Below the pieces are notes generated by a model. The model saw nothing but the letters and a program-made list of their open reading frames with translations. It ran no database searches and was not told the DNA's origin. The translations under genes and the position numbers were made by a program. From positions 1 to 52,728 of the forward strand of contig JAUNSR010000023.1 of NCBI GenBank assembly GCA_030539115.1: a stretch of 52,728 nucleotides of DNA, read 5' to 3'. How positions within the stretch are numbered: the first letter of the stretch is position 1; every line of letters starts with the position of its first letter. This DNA is from Bacteroidales bacterium (GTDB lineage: Bacteria > Bacteroidota > Bacteroidia > Bacteroidales > JAUNSR01). Positions 42,605 to 50,480 of the stretch are shown here, one piece after another.

Positions 42605-43996
42605 TTATAGGTTGGTGTTTGTAAGTTTCACACCTTTATATTCCCCTGTCAGAGTGTTTAAAAATGCTTTTATATCATCAACTTCATTAGGAGCTAAATC
42701 CTTTCCCGATTGGTTTTTGCCCATTTCCAAAATGGCTTCTTCCAATGTTTCAATATCTCCGTCATGGAAATAAGGAGCGGTAAGAGCTATATTCCTTAAC
42801 CCGGGAGTTTTAAAGCGGAAGCGATCACGTTCAATCTTTGTTTGAGCAAAACGACCATTGTCACCATCGGTAAGGCCTGTATTTCTTTTTATCTGACGTT
42901 TGGCAAAATAATTGTCCTTTACCCCCATAAGCTCGTAGGTTAGACCGCCCATGTTGACACCTGCATGGCATGTTGCACATTTGTTGTCTTTGAAAATTTT
43001 ATATCCATTGATTTCCTGAGCTGTCAAGGCATCCTTTTCACCTTTAAGATATTTGTCAAAAGCAGAATTCGGAGTTACCAATGTCTTTTCATATTGCTCA
43101 ATGGCATCTGTGATTGTATGTTGTGATAAGCCCTCAGCATAAATTTCTGTAAACATCTTATCAAAATCCTTGTCGGCTTTCAGTCTTTCAACAATTTCAT
43201 CAAATGAAGCGCTTCCCATTTCAACAGGATTCAAAGGAGGACCTCCAGCCTGTTCTGCCAATGTATTTGCTCTTCCGTCCCAAAATTGAACGAAGTTGAA
43301 GCATGCATTAAATACAGTAGGGGCATTTACTCCGCCAAGCTGCTTGTTAATACCCTCTGAGTAACGCTTATTGTCTACACCTCCGGTCTGAATCCCATGA
43401 CAGCTTGCACATGAAACCGAGCCGTCAGCAGAAAGACGAGTGTCGTGGTATAGCATCTCACCCAAAAGAACTTTTGAACTGTCAACAGGTATTGAATTTG
43501 GAATAGGTCTTATAGGTTCATTTTTAAATTCTGCGGAAGCCAAACTGTTTTCAAAAAACTTTTCCCTTACATTGGCGATTTCGCTTATCATCATATCTGT
43601 CTTTGAACTTGTCATTGAAGAACCCCAATGCACAAGATAATATTTAGCGGGAGACATCGTTTTGTCTAAGACAACTTTCTCGATTTTTGCCAAATCGACC
43701 TCATTGGGAGCCTCGCCATTGGCAATGGCATTGATGAAAGGTTCAATATCAAAAGCCTTGTATGCAGAATCAACATCTTTTTTTACTATTTTCCCCGCAA
43801 CAGGCATTTTTGAATAAAAAGGAAGTTCAGGGTTAGCCGAGTGACAACTAACGCAACCGCCATCTGTGATAATTTGACTAATCTTCTCTGAAGAAGATAG
43901 CGATGAATCGGGGGTTTTATTAACCAGATTATAGCCTGCCACACCTGCCGCTACAATTACCAATCCGCCAATTGCAATAATTTTTCCTTTCTTCAT
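42605..43996 (-). CDS. Tri-haem cytochrome c peroxidase family protein
   Basis: This 463-residue protein has an N-terminal membrane anchor (about 4-23) and three CxxCH haem-attachment sites: Cys48-His52 (CVSCH), Cys196-His200 (CASCH) and Cys340-His344 (CATCH). The last two belong to the standard di-haem CCP/MauG module (about 165-460), which reduces hydrogen peroxide in the periplasm. The first lies in an extra haem-binding domain (about 35-135) fused in front, likely the electron entry site. The spacing is normal for the fused Bacteroidetes type. It is a single-gene unit. Confidence 0.94.
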   Translation of the reverse strand: MKKGKIIAIGGLVIVAAGVAGYNLVNKTPDSSLSSSEKISQIITDGGCVSCHSANPELPFYSKMPVAGKIVKKDVDSAYKAFDIEPFINAIANGEAPNEVDLAKIEKVVLDKTMSPAKYYLVHWGSSMTSSKTDMMISEIANVREKFFENSLASAEFKNEPIRPIPNSIPVDSSKVLLGEMLYHDTRLSADGSVSCASCHGIQTGGVDNKRYSEGINKQLGGVNAPTVFNACFNFVQFWDGRANTLAEQAGGPPLNPVEMGSASFDEIVERLKADKDFDKMFTEIYAEGLSQHTITDAIEQYEKTLVTPNSAFDKYLKGEKDALTAQEINGYKIFKDNKCATCHAGVNMGGLTYELMGVKDNYFAKRQIKRNTGLTDGDNGRFAQTKIERDRFRFKTPGLRNIALTAPYFHDGDIETLEEAILEMGKNQSGKDLAPNEVDDIKAFLNTLTGEYKGVKLTNTNL

Positions 43997-44151
43997 AATG
44001 AGGTGTTTAAAAATATATTAATGTAATGAAATATTATCCTTTAATAAAACATTTGTATGCATAACATTCAAAATGTTGTGAGAATAAATTTTTTCCAAAA
44101 ATATCAATAATATAAATGCGGTGGTAGGTGAAATGTGTTTTTTTGTAAAAA

Positions 44152-44190
44152 AAAGAAAAACCTCTCAAAATCTTCAGATAATGAGAGGCT
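44152..44190 (-). terminator. Terminator of the tRNA-Gly/tRNA-Leu transcript
   Basis: On the minus strand CCTCTCA pairs with TGAGAGG around a 14-base loop, followed by TTTTTCTTTTTTTT. It begins six bases past the tRNA-Leu 3' end. Confidence 0.85.
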
Positions 44191-44195
44191 TTCTG

Positions 44196-44279
44196 TACCC
44201 GGAGCGGGACTTGAACCCGCACAGCCGCAATGGCCGCAGGATTTTAAGTCCTGTGTGTCTACCATTCCACCATCCGGGC
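44196..44279 (-). tRNA. tRNA-Leu (TAA)
   Basis: The minus strand folds into an 84-nt class II tRNA: acceptor GCCCGGA with TCCGGGT (terminal G-T), D-arm GGTGGAATGGTAGACAC, anticodon stem CAGGA with TCCTG around CTTAAAA (anticodon TAA), a long variable arm, and T-arm GCGGGTTCAAGTCCCGC. Discriminator A; CCA is not encoded. It is co-transcribed after tRNA-Gly, nine bases away. Confidence 0.95.
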
Positions 44280-44288
44280 GTCCTGGTG

Positions 44289-44361
44289 AGCGAAAAACGG
44301 GACTCGAACCCGCGACCCCAACCTTGGCAAGGTTGTGCTCTACCAACTGAGCTATTTTCGC
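44289..44361 (-). tRNA. tRNA-Gly (GCC)
   Basis: The minus strand folds into a 73-nt cloverleaf: acceptor GCGAAAA pairs perfectly with TTTTCGC, D-arm AGCTCAGTTGGTAGAGC, anticodon stem CAACC/GGTTG around TTGCCAA (anticodon GCC), and T-arm GCGGGTTCGAGTCCCGT. Discriminator T, as in other bacterial tRNA-Gly. CCA is not encoded. Confidence 0.96.
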
Positions 44362-44370
44362 GATTGCGTT

Positions 44371-44403
44371 GCAAATATATGATGAATATTATTTCTATGC
44401 AAG
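44371..44403 (-). promoter_or_regulatory. Promoter of the tRNA-Gly/tRNA-Leu operon
   Basis: On the minus strand CTTG (44403-44400), 20 bases, then TATATTTGC (44379-44371) matches the Bacteroidetes -33/-7 pattern. The tRNA-Gly 5' end is ten bases downstream. Confidence 0.6.
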
Positions 44404-44447
44404 TTTCTTTTAGGAAAATAGATGTAAAAAAACTTGTCAAATGCTCA

Positions 44448-44894
44448 TTAGTTGATAATCTGAATCTTATCATTAGAGATAAATACAGTGTAATTTCTTA
44501 AAGTCAGCGCACCTTTAAGAGCAGGTCCTGCTGTCGGTGCTTTATTACCCCAAAAGATGCCGTTGAATTCTGACCCGCACTTGTTGCAAACCGCTTTCAT
44601 CTCAGAATTTATATTCAATTTTATACCTGGATTTTTATCATAGGGGCAAGCTAAATCATAGGCATAATAGTTGCCATCATAAGTGCAGACAACCAGCACA
44701 CCACCATAACCAATATATGAAGATTCATTCGGCCGTTTTGTTATAAGCTCATAGCCACCCTGAGTTTTAAGTGAGGTATAAATATTTAGATTCAGTTCAA
44801 GATAAACTCTATAGGAGGGAATTACACTCTCACTCGTATCATCACAGGCAAAAGCAAGCAAAACAAGGACCAGATATGCGTAAAATCTCTTCAT
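44448..44894 (-). CDS. Rieske-like lipoprotein with altered cluster ligands
   Basis: The 148-residue lipoprotein (LLAFAC, Cys17) aligns by eye with the C-terminal half of Rieske 2Fe-2S domains: a first box CPYDKN at 83-88 and a second box CNKCGSEFNG at 103-112, followed by GPALKGALTLRNY, as in Rieske CPCHGSxF...GPAxxPLxxY. Normal Rieske boxes are CxH and CxxH. Here the histidines are replaced: Tyr85 (or Asp86) in the first and Cys106 in the second. A cluster or a single metal bound by three cysteines is possible. It follows the aldo/keto reductase by 19 bases. Confidence 0.75.
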   Translation of the reverse strand: MKRFYAYLVLVLLAFACDDTSESVIPSYRVYLELNLNIYTSLKTQGGYELITKRPNESSYIGYGGVLVVCTYDGNYYAYDLACPYDKNPGIKLNINSEMKAVCNKCGSEFNGIFWGNKAPTAGPALKGALTLRNYTVFISNDKIQIIN

Positions 44895-44913
44895 ATAAAC
44901 ATCATCTATTTAT

Positions 44914-45906
44914 CTATTCTTTAAGTATTGAGTCAATAATCTGCAGTTCCTCTTTTCCAAAAGAGGTATTTTCGACGGACTTTATGTTATCCCTCAGCTG
45001 ATTTAATGAACTTGCACCTGCAATTACAGATGTGACTTCAGGATCTCTTAACGTCCAGCATAAAGCCATCTGTGCCAAGGACTGTTCTCTTTTTGCGGCA
45101 ATGGCATTAAGATCCCTGATTTTTCCAACCAAGGCATATGTAAGAATCTCTTTTTTTAGAAATCCGTCTCTGCTCATTCTTGAGTTAGCCGGTATTCCGT
45201 TAATATATTTATCAGTCAAAATGCCCTGAGCCAAAGGTGAGAAAGCTATAAATCCGGCGCCGTTCTTATTGGCAAGGTCTATAATTTCATTTTCAGGCTC
45301 ACGGTTGAACATGTTATATCTTCCTTGATAAATAAGGCACCTCACATCTCTATGCTTAAGATAGTCGTAAGCATATTGTGCCTCCTTTGCAGGATATTTT
45401 GAAATCCCGACATAAAGAGCCTTTCCAGATCTGACAATATCGACCAGAGCCTGCATAGTTTCTTCAATAGGAGTGATGCCGTCATATCTGTGAGAATAGA
45501 AAATATCTACATAATCAAGCCCCATTCTTTTCAAAGACTGGTTTAGGCTTGTAAAAAGCATTTTTCTTGAAGAGCCATCTCCGTATGGGCCTGTCCACAT
45601 TTCATGACCTGCCTTGGTGGAAATGATAATCTCCTCTCTTTTTATCAGAGGATTTTTTCGAAGTATATAACCAAACATTTCCTCTGCATTGCCTGCAGGG
45701 GGACCGTAATTGTTGGCGAGGTCAAAATGTGTTATGCCGTTGTCAAAAGCATATCTTATCATCTCTGTGCAGTTGTCAAGATTGGCTTGAGAGCCAAAAT
45801 TCTGCCATAGGCCAAAAGATATTTCAGGCAAAACAATACCGCTTTCTCCACATCTGCGATATTTCATCTTTTGGTACCGATTCTCGTCGGGAGTATAGTT
45901 GTTCAT
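44914..45906 (-). CDS. Aldo/keto reductase, glyceraldehyde-3-phosphate reductase type
   Basis: This 330-residue NADPH-dependent reductase has the catalytic pieces FDLANNYGPPAGNAEE (Asp and Tyr), STKAGHEMW (Lys) and YSHRYDG (His). The segment WTGPYGDGSSRKML with LKRMGLDYVDIFYSHR is close to E. coli YghZ/Gpr, which reduces L-glyceraldehyde-3-phosphate and methylglyoxal, so aldehyde detoxification is the likely role. The gene starts only five bases after the argH terminator region. It is followed directly by the Rieske-like lipoprotein. Confidence 0.93.
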   Translation of the reverse strand: MNNYTPDENRYQKMKYRRCGESGIVLPEISFGLWQNFGSQANLDNCTEMIRYAFDNGITHFDLANNYGPPAGNAEEMFGYILRKNPLIKREEIIISTKAGHEMWTGPYGDGSSRKMLFTSLNQSLKRMGLDYVDIFYSHRYDGITPIEETMQALVDIVRSGKALYVGISKYPAKEAQYAYDYLKHRDVRCLIYQGRYNMFNREPENEIIDLANKNGAGFIAFSPLAQGILTDKYINGIPANSRMSRDGFLKKEILTYALVGKIRDLNAIAAKREQSLAQMALCWTLRDPEVTSVIAGASSLNQLRDNIKSVENTSFGKEELQIIDSILKE

Positions 45907-45909
45907 GAT

Positions 45910-45991
45910 GATAAAAAAAAATACCCTGATTTTCCGCTAAATAAAAAGACAAATAATTATGTCTATGTCTTAATTAGTAAAAAATCAGGGT
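45910..45991 (-). terminator. Terminator of the pyrE-argH operon
   Basis: On the minus strand ACCCTGATTTT (45991-45981) pairs perfectly with its complement at 45933-45923 and is followed by ATTTTTTTTTAT. The interior holds a second small stem (AAGACA/TGTCT). The T run ends just before the aldo/keto reductase start codon. Confidence 0.75.
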
Positions 45992-46005
45992 TGTTAACAA
46001 TGAGT

Positions 46006-47340
46006 TTAATTGCCTGTCAAATTTTTCTCAGCCTCTTCAGCTTTCGCAAATCCAAAGCCATCGACAGTTTGTTCCATAAGGATTTTTATTCTGTCGTTGC
46101 ACAGATTGCCAATGCTGCCCTCATGAGTGTGATTGACACTTTTTGTGCATTTGAAATTGCCGGCTTCGATATCAAGACCTACCTTTTTATATGCATCCCT
46201 GAAAGGCATTCCCTCAGATGCAAGTCTATTAACCTCCTCAACAGAGAATATAAGGTCGTATTTATTGTCAGCAAGAATATCCTTTTTGACCTCGATATGT
46301 TCCATCATCAGATTAACCATCTTAAGGCACTCTTCCAACTCATCAAAAACAGGCAGAAATATCTCCTTGATGATCTGAAGGTCTCTGAAATATCCGGATG
46401 GCAAATTGTTTGATATCATCATTATTTGCTGAGGCACAGATTGTATCTTATTGCATTTTGCTCTTGTAAGTTCAAATACATCAGGATTTTTCTTGTGTGG
46501 CATAATGCTTGATCCTGTTGTAAAAGCGTCATGGAGTTTGATAAAGCCAAAATTTTGTGAGCTGAACATACATGCATCAAAAGCCATTTTAGAAAGAGTG
46601 GCGGCAATGTTGCCAAGAGCTGAGGCAACTATTCTCTCAGTCTTGCCTCTTCCCATTTGCGCATAGACCACATTATAGTCCATAGAGTCGAAGCCTAAAA
46701 GATCGGTTGTCATCTGTCTCTTTAAAGGAAATGACGAACCATATCCTGCGGCTGAACCAAGAGGATTTCTGTTTGTAACTTTATATGCCGACTGAAGCAC
46801 TATCAGATCGTCGACCAATCCTTCTGCATAAGCTCCAAACCAAAGTCCAAAAGATGATGGCATAGCTATCTGAAGGTGAGTATAGCCGGGCATAAGATAT
46901 TCCTTGTATTTCTCACTTTGGTTTATCAAAGTGTTAAACAAGTTGACGCATTCGTCGGTTATCTCCTTGATGCGGTGTCTCATGAAAAGTTTTAAATCCA
47001 CAAGAACCTGGTCATTCCTTGATCGTCCGCTGTGAATTTTTTTGCCAACATCGCCAAGTCTTCTTGTCAGCAGAAGTTCAACTTGAGAATGTACATCCTC
47101 AATGCCATCTTCGATTACAAAATTGCCTGACACCGCCAGCTGATAAATTGATTTTAATTCCTTCAAAAGAATCTCAAGCTCGTCTTTCTGCAAAAGACCT
47201 ATGCTCTCAAGCATAGTTATGTGAGCCATAGAGCCAAGAACGTCAAAAGGAGCGAGATAGAGATCCATTTCTCTGTCTTTTCCTATTGTGAAGCGCTCGA
47301 TGTCTGCATTGACTTTAGTGCTCTTTTCCCAAAGCTTCAT
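46006..47340 (-). CDS. argH: Argininosuccinate lyase
   Basis: The 444-residue enzyme splits argininosuccinate to arginine and fumarate, the last step of arginine synthesis. It has the fumarase/aspartase signature GSSIMPHKKNPD (about 274-285, with the catalytic serine loop) and SGRSRNDQVLVDLKLF and PGYTHLQIAMPSSFG blocks. The C-terminal part matches the family, and its length is slightly short but complete. It is the third gene of the pyrE-SRPBCC-argH run, with gaps of 14 and 20 bases. No other arginine gene is in the window. Confidence 0.96.
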   Translation of the reverse strand: MKLWEKSTKVNADIERFTIGKDREMDLYLAPFDVLGSMAHITMLESIGLLQKDELEILLKELKSIYQLAVSGNFVIEDGIEDVHSQVELLLTRRLGDVGKKIHSGRSRNDQVLVDLKLFMRHRIKEITDECVNLFNTLINQSEKYKEYLMPGYTHLQIAMPSSFGLWFGAYAEGLVDDLIVLQSAYKVTNRNPLGSAAGYGSSFPLKRQMTTDLLGFDSMDYNVVYAQMGRGKTERIVASALGNIAATLSKMAFDACMFSSQNFGFIKLHDAFTTGSSIMPHKKNPDVFELTRAKCNKIQSVPQQIMMISNNLPSGYFRDLQIIKEIFLPVFDELEECLKMVNLMMEHIEVKKDILADNKYDLIFSVEEVNRLASEGMPFRDAYKKVGLDIEAGNFKCTKSVNHTHEGSIGNLCNDRIKILMEQTVDGFGFAKAEEAEKNLTGN

Positions 47341-47360
47341 TTTAAATATTTAATTGTTTA

Positions 47361-47771
47361 TTAATATGGAAGCATCGCCATTGTATCAGCCATCTTGTCC
47401 AAAGCATCCTGAAGAGGCTTCGAAACAAGCGGCTTGACAAATGCGCTAAGCTCAGCTTTGATAGTTAATTTTATTTTCGATTCATTTTCTCCTGTTTTCA
47501 CTATCTGTATCCAAAGATCAAACTGTATAGGAGACTTTTCTGATTCGAATTTTATTGTCTTATAAGGCTCACGTTCTATAACTCTTATTCCAAGAGTTCC
47601 AATAGGACTTACAGAGAAACTGCATGAATCATTGTCGAACTGAAAATCTTTTACCTTGTCCTGAGGAATTTTATCTTTAATACCTTCCAAGTTGTTAAGA
47701 TTTGAGAACTTATTATAAATTGCCTCCTGAGAAGCGTTAATTACTTTTACAGGACTTTCGAATGTAGCCAT
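47361..47771 (-). CDS. SRPBCC (polyketide cyclase-like) family protein
   Basis: The 136-residue protein has the START/SRPBCC helix-grip shape: an N-terminal strand and helices (FESPVKVINASQEAIYNKFSNLNNLEGI), a run of beta strands with IRVIEREPYKTIKFESEKSP, and a long C-terminal helix. Such proteins bind hydrophobic ligands; no catalytic residue is evident. It is placed between pyrE and argH in many Bacteroidales, so it may help one of those pathways, but its function is unknown. Confidence 0.85.
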   Translation of the reverse strand: MATFESPVKVINASQEAIYNKFSNLNNLEGIKDKIPQDKVKDFQFDNDSCSFSVSPIGTLGIRVIEREPYKTIKFESEKSPIQFDLWIQIVKTGENESKIKLTIKAELSAFVKPLVSKPLQDALDKMADTMAMLPY

Positions 47772-47785
47772 ATTTTCTTTTAAAA

Positions 47786-48424
47786 TTATTTCTTAGGATT
47801 CCAAGCTGCTGGGTCTTTACGCCATTCCTTAAGAGTCTCCAATTGGTTCTCATGTATATAGTCTGTTTCAAGAGCCTCCTCAAGAACAGCCTCATAATTG
47901 CTTAAAGTGATAAGTTTTACATTGGCGTCATCGAATTTTTGTTTTGCAATAGGGAAAAGGTAAGAGAATATAGCAACCATTCCTGCCACTTCGCAGCCAT
48001 CTTTTCTTATTGCCTCAACAGCTTTCAAACTGCTTCCGCCTGTTGATATCAAGTCTTCTACAACTACCACCCTTTGTCCCGGGCGAAGATCTCCTTCTAT
48101 CAAATTTTCAAGACCATGATCTTTCGGTGATGAACGAACGTAGACAAAAGGCAGACCAAGTGCGTCGGCAACAAGTGCACCTTGTGCGATAGCTCCTGTG
48201 GCAACACCTGCAATAGCATCGACATTACCAAAATTTTCAGCTATAACCCGGCAAAGCTCTATCCTAATTATTGAACGAACATCAGGATATGACAGAGATT
48301 TTCTGTTGTCACAATAAATTGGTGACTTCCAGCCTGAAGCCCAAGTAAATGGATTTTGTGGTTGCAGTTTTACTGCTTTGATAGCCAATAATTTTTCAGC
48401 TACTAAACGTTCTAAAGATTTCAT
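47786..48424 (-). CDS. pyrE: Orotate phosphoribosyltransferase
   Basis: This 212-residue enzyme joins orotate to PRPP in pyrimidine synthesis. The PRPP-binding motif VVVVEDLISTGGSS (about 119-132) and the flexible-loop region YVRSSPKDHG (about 94-103) are present. The N-terminal KAVKLQPQNPFTWASGWKSPIYCDNRK is the family signature. It is the first gene of the unit with the SRPBCC protein and argH. A promoter lies in the comF end region (48536-48565). Confidence 0.96.
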   Translation of the reverse strand: MKSLERLVAEKLLAIKAVKLQPQNPFTWASGWKSPIYCDNRKSLSYPDVRSIIRIELCRVIAENFGNVDAIAGVATGAIAQGALVADALGLPFVYVRSSPKDHGLENLIEGDLRPGQRVVVVEDLISTGGSSLKAVEAIRKDGCEVAGMVAIFSYLFPIAKQKFDDANVKLITLSNYEAVLEEALETDYIHENQLETLKEWRKDPAAWNPKK

Positions 48425-48522
48425 AATTGAATATTTAATTTAATATCTATTGCTTATGTTTCTGTCCGGCGTTCAATCAACATTTAAAAGCATCAACTTT
48501 AAAAATTTGATTGATAAGGCGC

Positions 48523-48547
48523 AGCATATCATTTACAAAGATATGCT
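48523..48547. other. Hairpin right after the comF stop codon
   Basis: AGCATATC and GATATGCT form an 8-bp stem around nine bases. It overlaps the pyrE -7 box. No T run follows on the minus strand, so it is not a convincing terminator. Confidence 0.45.
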
Positions 48548-48565
48548 ATTATTCCGCGAAACCAA
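48536..48565 (-). promoter_or_regulatory. Candidate promoter of the pyrE operon
   Basis: On the minus strand TATCTTTG (48543-48536) is a perfect -7 box, and TTGG (48565-48562) sits 18 bases upstream. It lies in the last codons of comF and leaves a pyrE leader of about 110 bases. Confidence 0.45.
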
Positions 48566-49223
48566 GAGTGAGAACACTGATTTTCATATCGGAAACAATC
48601 CTTATTGCATCAATACAAGCGGTTATTGTTGAACCTGAAGTTAGCACATCGTCAACCAAAAGCACGTGCGTATATCTTTCCGCAATGGAAGATGATACAT
48701 TAAATGTATTTAAAGTATTTATAAATCTTTCAAAATGCTCTTTTTTAGTTTGTGATGAGTGATAATTTTTTTTGTAAAGCAGCTTGGTTTCGACTTTGAT
48801 TCCCGTTTCATTGCTTATTCCCTTTGCAAGCCACTCGCTTTGATTGTATCCCCTTTTTACTCTCTTTATATAATGTATGGGTACAGGCACTATTGCCTCT
48901 ATTCCATCAAACCAATTTGACAAGCAGAGCTCTTTGGAAAACTGTTCTCCCAATACTACAGCCAAATTCCTCTCATTGTTGTATTTTAATCTGTGGATTA
49001 ACTCTCTGTAATCACTTCCTTTTTTGAAATAGCAATAACAGGCGCACTTCTCTATCTCGGCTTTCCCATAAAATACCTGCTCGGCAATACTCCCTTTCTT
49101 TAAATGAAAGTCTGTCCTTGGCAGTGAGTTAAGACATTTTAGACATATCCCATTTTCACCTCTGTTTAAACTCGATGAACAGAGTATGCACTCCTGCCTG
49201 AAAATTGCCGACAATAGATTCAT
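48549..49223 (-). CDS. ComF family phosphoribosyltransferase-like protein
   Basis: The 224-residue protein has an N-terminal zinc-finger-like segment with two CxxC pairs (ECILCSSS and GICLKCLN, residues 11-34) and a C-terminal type I phosphoribosyltransferase domain whose PRPP loop is VLLVDDVLTSGST (about 187-199). ComF proteins act in DNA uptake for natural transformation, probably as cytoplasmic ATPase/PRTase-like factors. It is located directly upstream of pyrE, another phosphoribosyltransferase, on the same strand, 125 bases away. Confidence 0.93.
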   Translation of the reverse strand: MNLLSAIFRQECILCSSSLNRGENGICLKCLNSLPRTDFHLKKGSIAEQVFYGKAEIEKCACYCYFKKGSDYRELIHRLKYNNERNLAVVLGEQFSKELCLSNWFDGIEAIVPVPIHYIKRVKRGYNQSEWLAKGISNETGIKVETKLLYKKNYHSSQTKKEHFERFINTLNTFNVSSSIAERYTHVLLVDDVLTSGSTITACIDAIRIVSDMKISVLTLGFAE

Positions 49224-49782
49224 TGTTCTATTTTTTTATTGCTAACAAATAATCAAACATTTGTGTTTATAAAGTATATGTTTTATTCCTATTATGTAAA
49301 GAATAAAAAAGTTGCTCATTTATCTGTTTAAACAGTCAATTCTATTATTATTAACTAAGAAAAATATTAAATACTTAAGTTAAATATTTATTTAACTTAA
49401 GTATAATACAAAAAAAATTAAAGTATATTACGAAAATTACTTTAGTGTTTTAAAAAAAATGACAATGAAAATTTATTATTTGATGATTATCCATTCATAT
49501 AGCCTGAATGCGTACCATGGAATGAAAGAAAAGCGCATCAAGAAAGTATGCAGTTAAACAGAATTTTTTTGTTTTGTTGTTATTGAATATTTTATGTGGT
49601 TGTATTTTGAAAAAATAAATAAAAAAACAATACATTTGTAAAAAAAAATAAAAACGGATACTGCTGTTGTTATGCTTAAAATTTAGATGTCAATAAATAG
49701 GCAGATATTTTAGATGATCAGTCAAAGCTGTTTTTTTGTTAATGGAATTTACAATCAAATTAAAGAAATATTCAATTATCGC
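49224..49782. other. Gene-free region with a perfect AT-rich palindrome
   Basis: The stretch of about 560 bases between comF and the outer-membrane protein gene is very AT-rich. I see no gene. It contains the 34-base palindrome at 49371-49404; apart from that nothing is interpretable. Confidence 0.5.
49371..49404. repeat. 34-base perfect palindrome
   Basis: ATACTTAAGTTAAATA (49371-49386), two T, then its exact complement (49389-49404) make a 16-bp inverted repeat of almost pure A/T. It could extrude as a cruciform or bind a dimeric protein. Another AT-rich palindrome with a TTAACT end lies at 52406-52432. Confidence 0.75.
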
Positions 49783-50454
49783 ATGAAAAAAATTATTTTA
49801 TTGCTAATGTCGGCGCTATTGCTGTTGCCGCAAAACGGATTTACCCAAAAATCGGAAAATGTATTTGGAATAGGACTCTCAGGCTCTACAAATGGAGTTG
49901 GAGGCGGTTTATATTGGCAGCCCACAAGCAGATGGAAATTATCGCTCAATGGTGAATATATGCCGAAGATCAATGTAAACACGGAGATCGAGGAGAGTAA
50001 GGTAACTGTTGACTTGGATGCAAAATACAAGACAGGAGGCGTTTTTCTTACGGGAGGATACCAATTTCTAAGGTTTATGTATGTTGTGGGAGGTGTAGGT
50101 GTTAATTTCTTTAATGCAAATGGCATAGGAACTCCCCATTCAATAGAGTATGGTGATATTACACTGGAGCCGTCAACTGTAGGAACATTGACTTTGGATG
50201 TGAAATCAGGGGCAAAAATTGCTCCATATATCGGGATAGGTTTTGGAAAGCAGGCGCCCAAAAGGAGGGTCTCTCTAAGTGCTGAGATTGGAACATATTA
50301 TATGGGGGCTCCCAAACTTGACATTGTGGCAACCGGGATGCTTGAGCCGACACAAGAGGCAACTCATATACAACAACTTCAGGATGAGTTTTCTCAATTT
50401 AAATTTTATCCTGTTCTTAAGCTCTCTCTTACAATAAAACTATTTAAACTTTAG
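49783..50454 (+). CDS. Outer-membrane beta-barrel protein
   Basis: The 223-residue protein has a signal peptide (MKKIILLLMSALLLL, cleavage after GFTQ or nearby) and repeated amphipathic strands with glycine and aromatic residues, such as GGVFLTGGYQFLRFMYVVGG and YIGIGFGK, ending in a strand LSLTIKLFKL. It looks like a small porin-like or OmpA-barrel protein. The start at 49783 is chosen over 49714 because it gives a normal signal peptide. It is followed 26 bases later by a lipoprotein gene; a barrel plus lipoprotein pair suggests a joint export or surface role. Confidence 0.75.
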   Translation: MKKIILLLMSALLLLPQNGFTQKSENVFGIGLSGSTNGVGGGLYWQPTSRWKLSLNGEYMPKINVNTEIEESKVTVDLDAKYKTGGVFLTGGYQFLRFMYVVGGVGVNFFNANGIGTPHSIEYGDITLEPSTVGTLTLDVKSGAKIAPYIGIGFGKQAPKRRVSLSAEIGTYYMGAPKLDIVATGMLEPTQEATHIQQLQDEFSQFKFYPVLKLSLTIKLFKL

Positions 50455-50480
50455 AAATGAATATTTTTAAATTCAACGTT

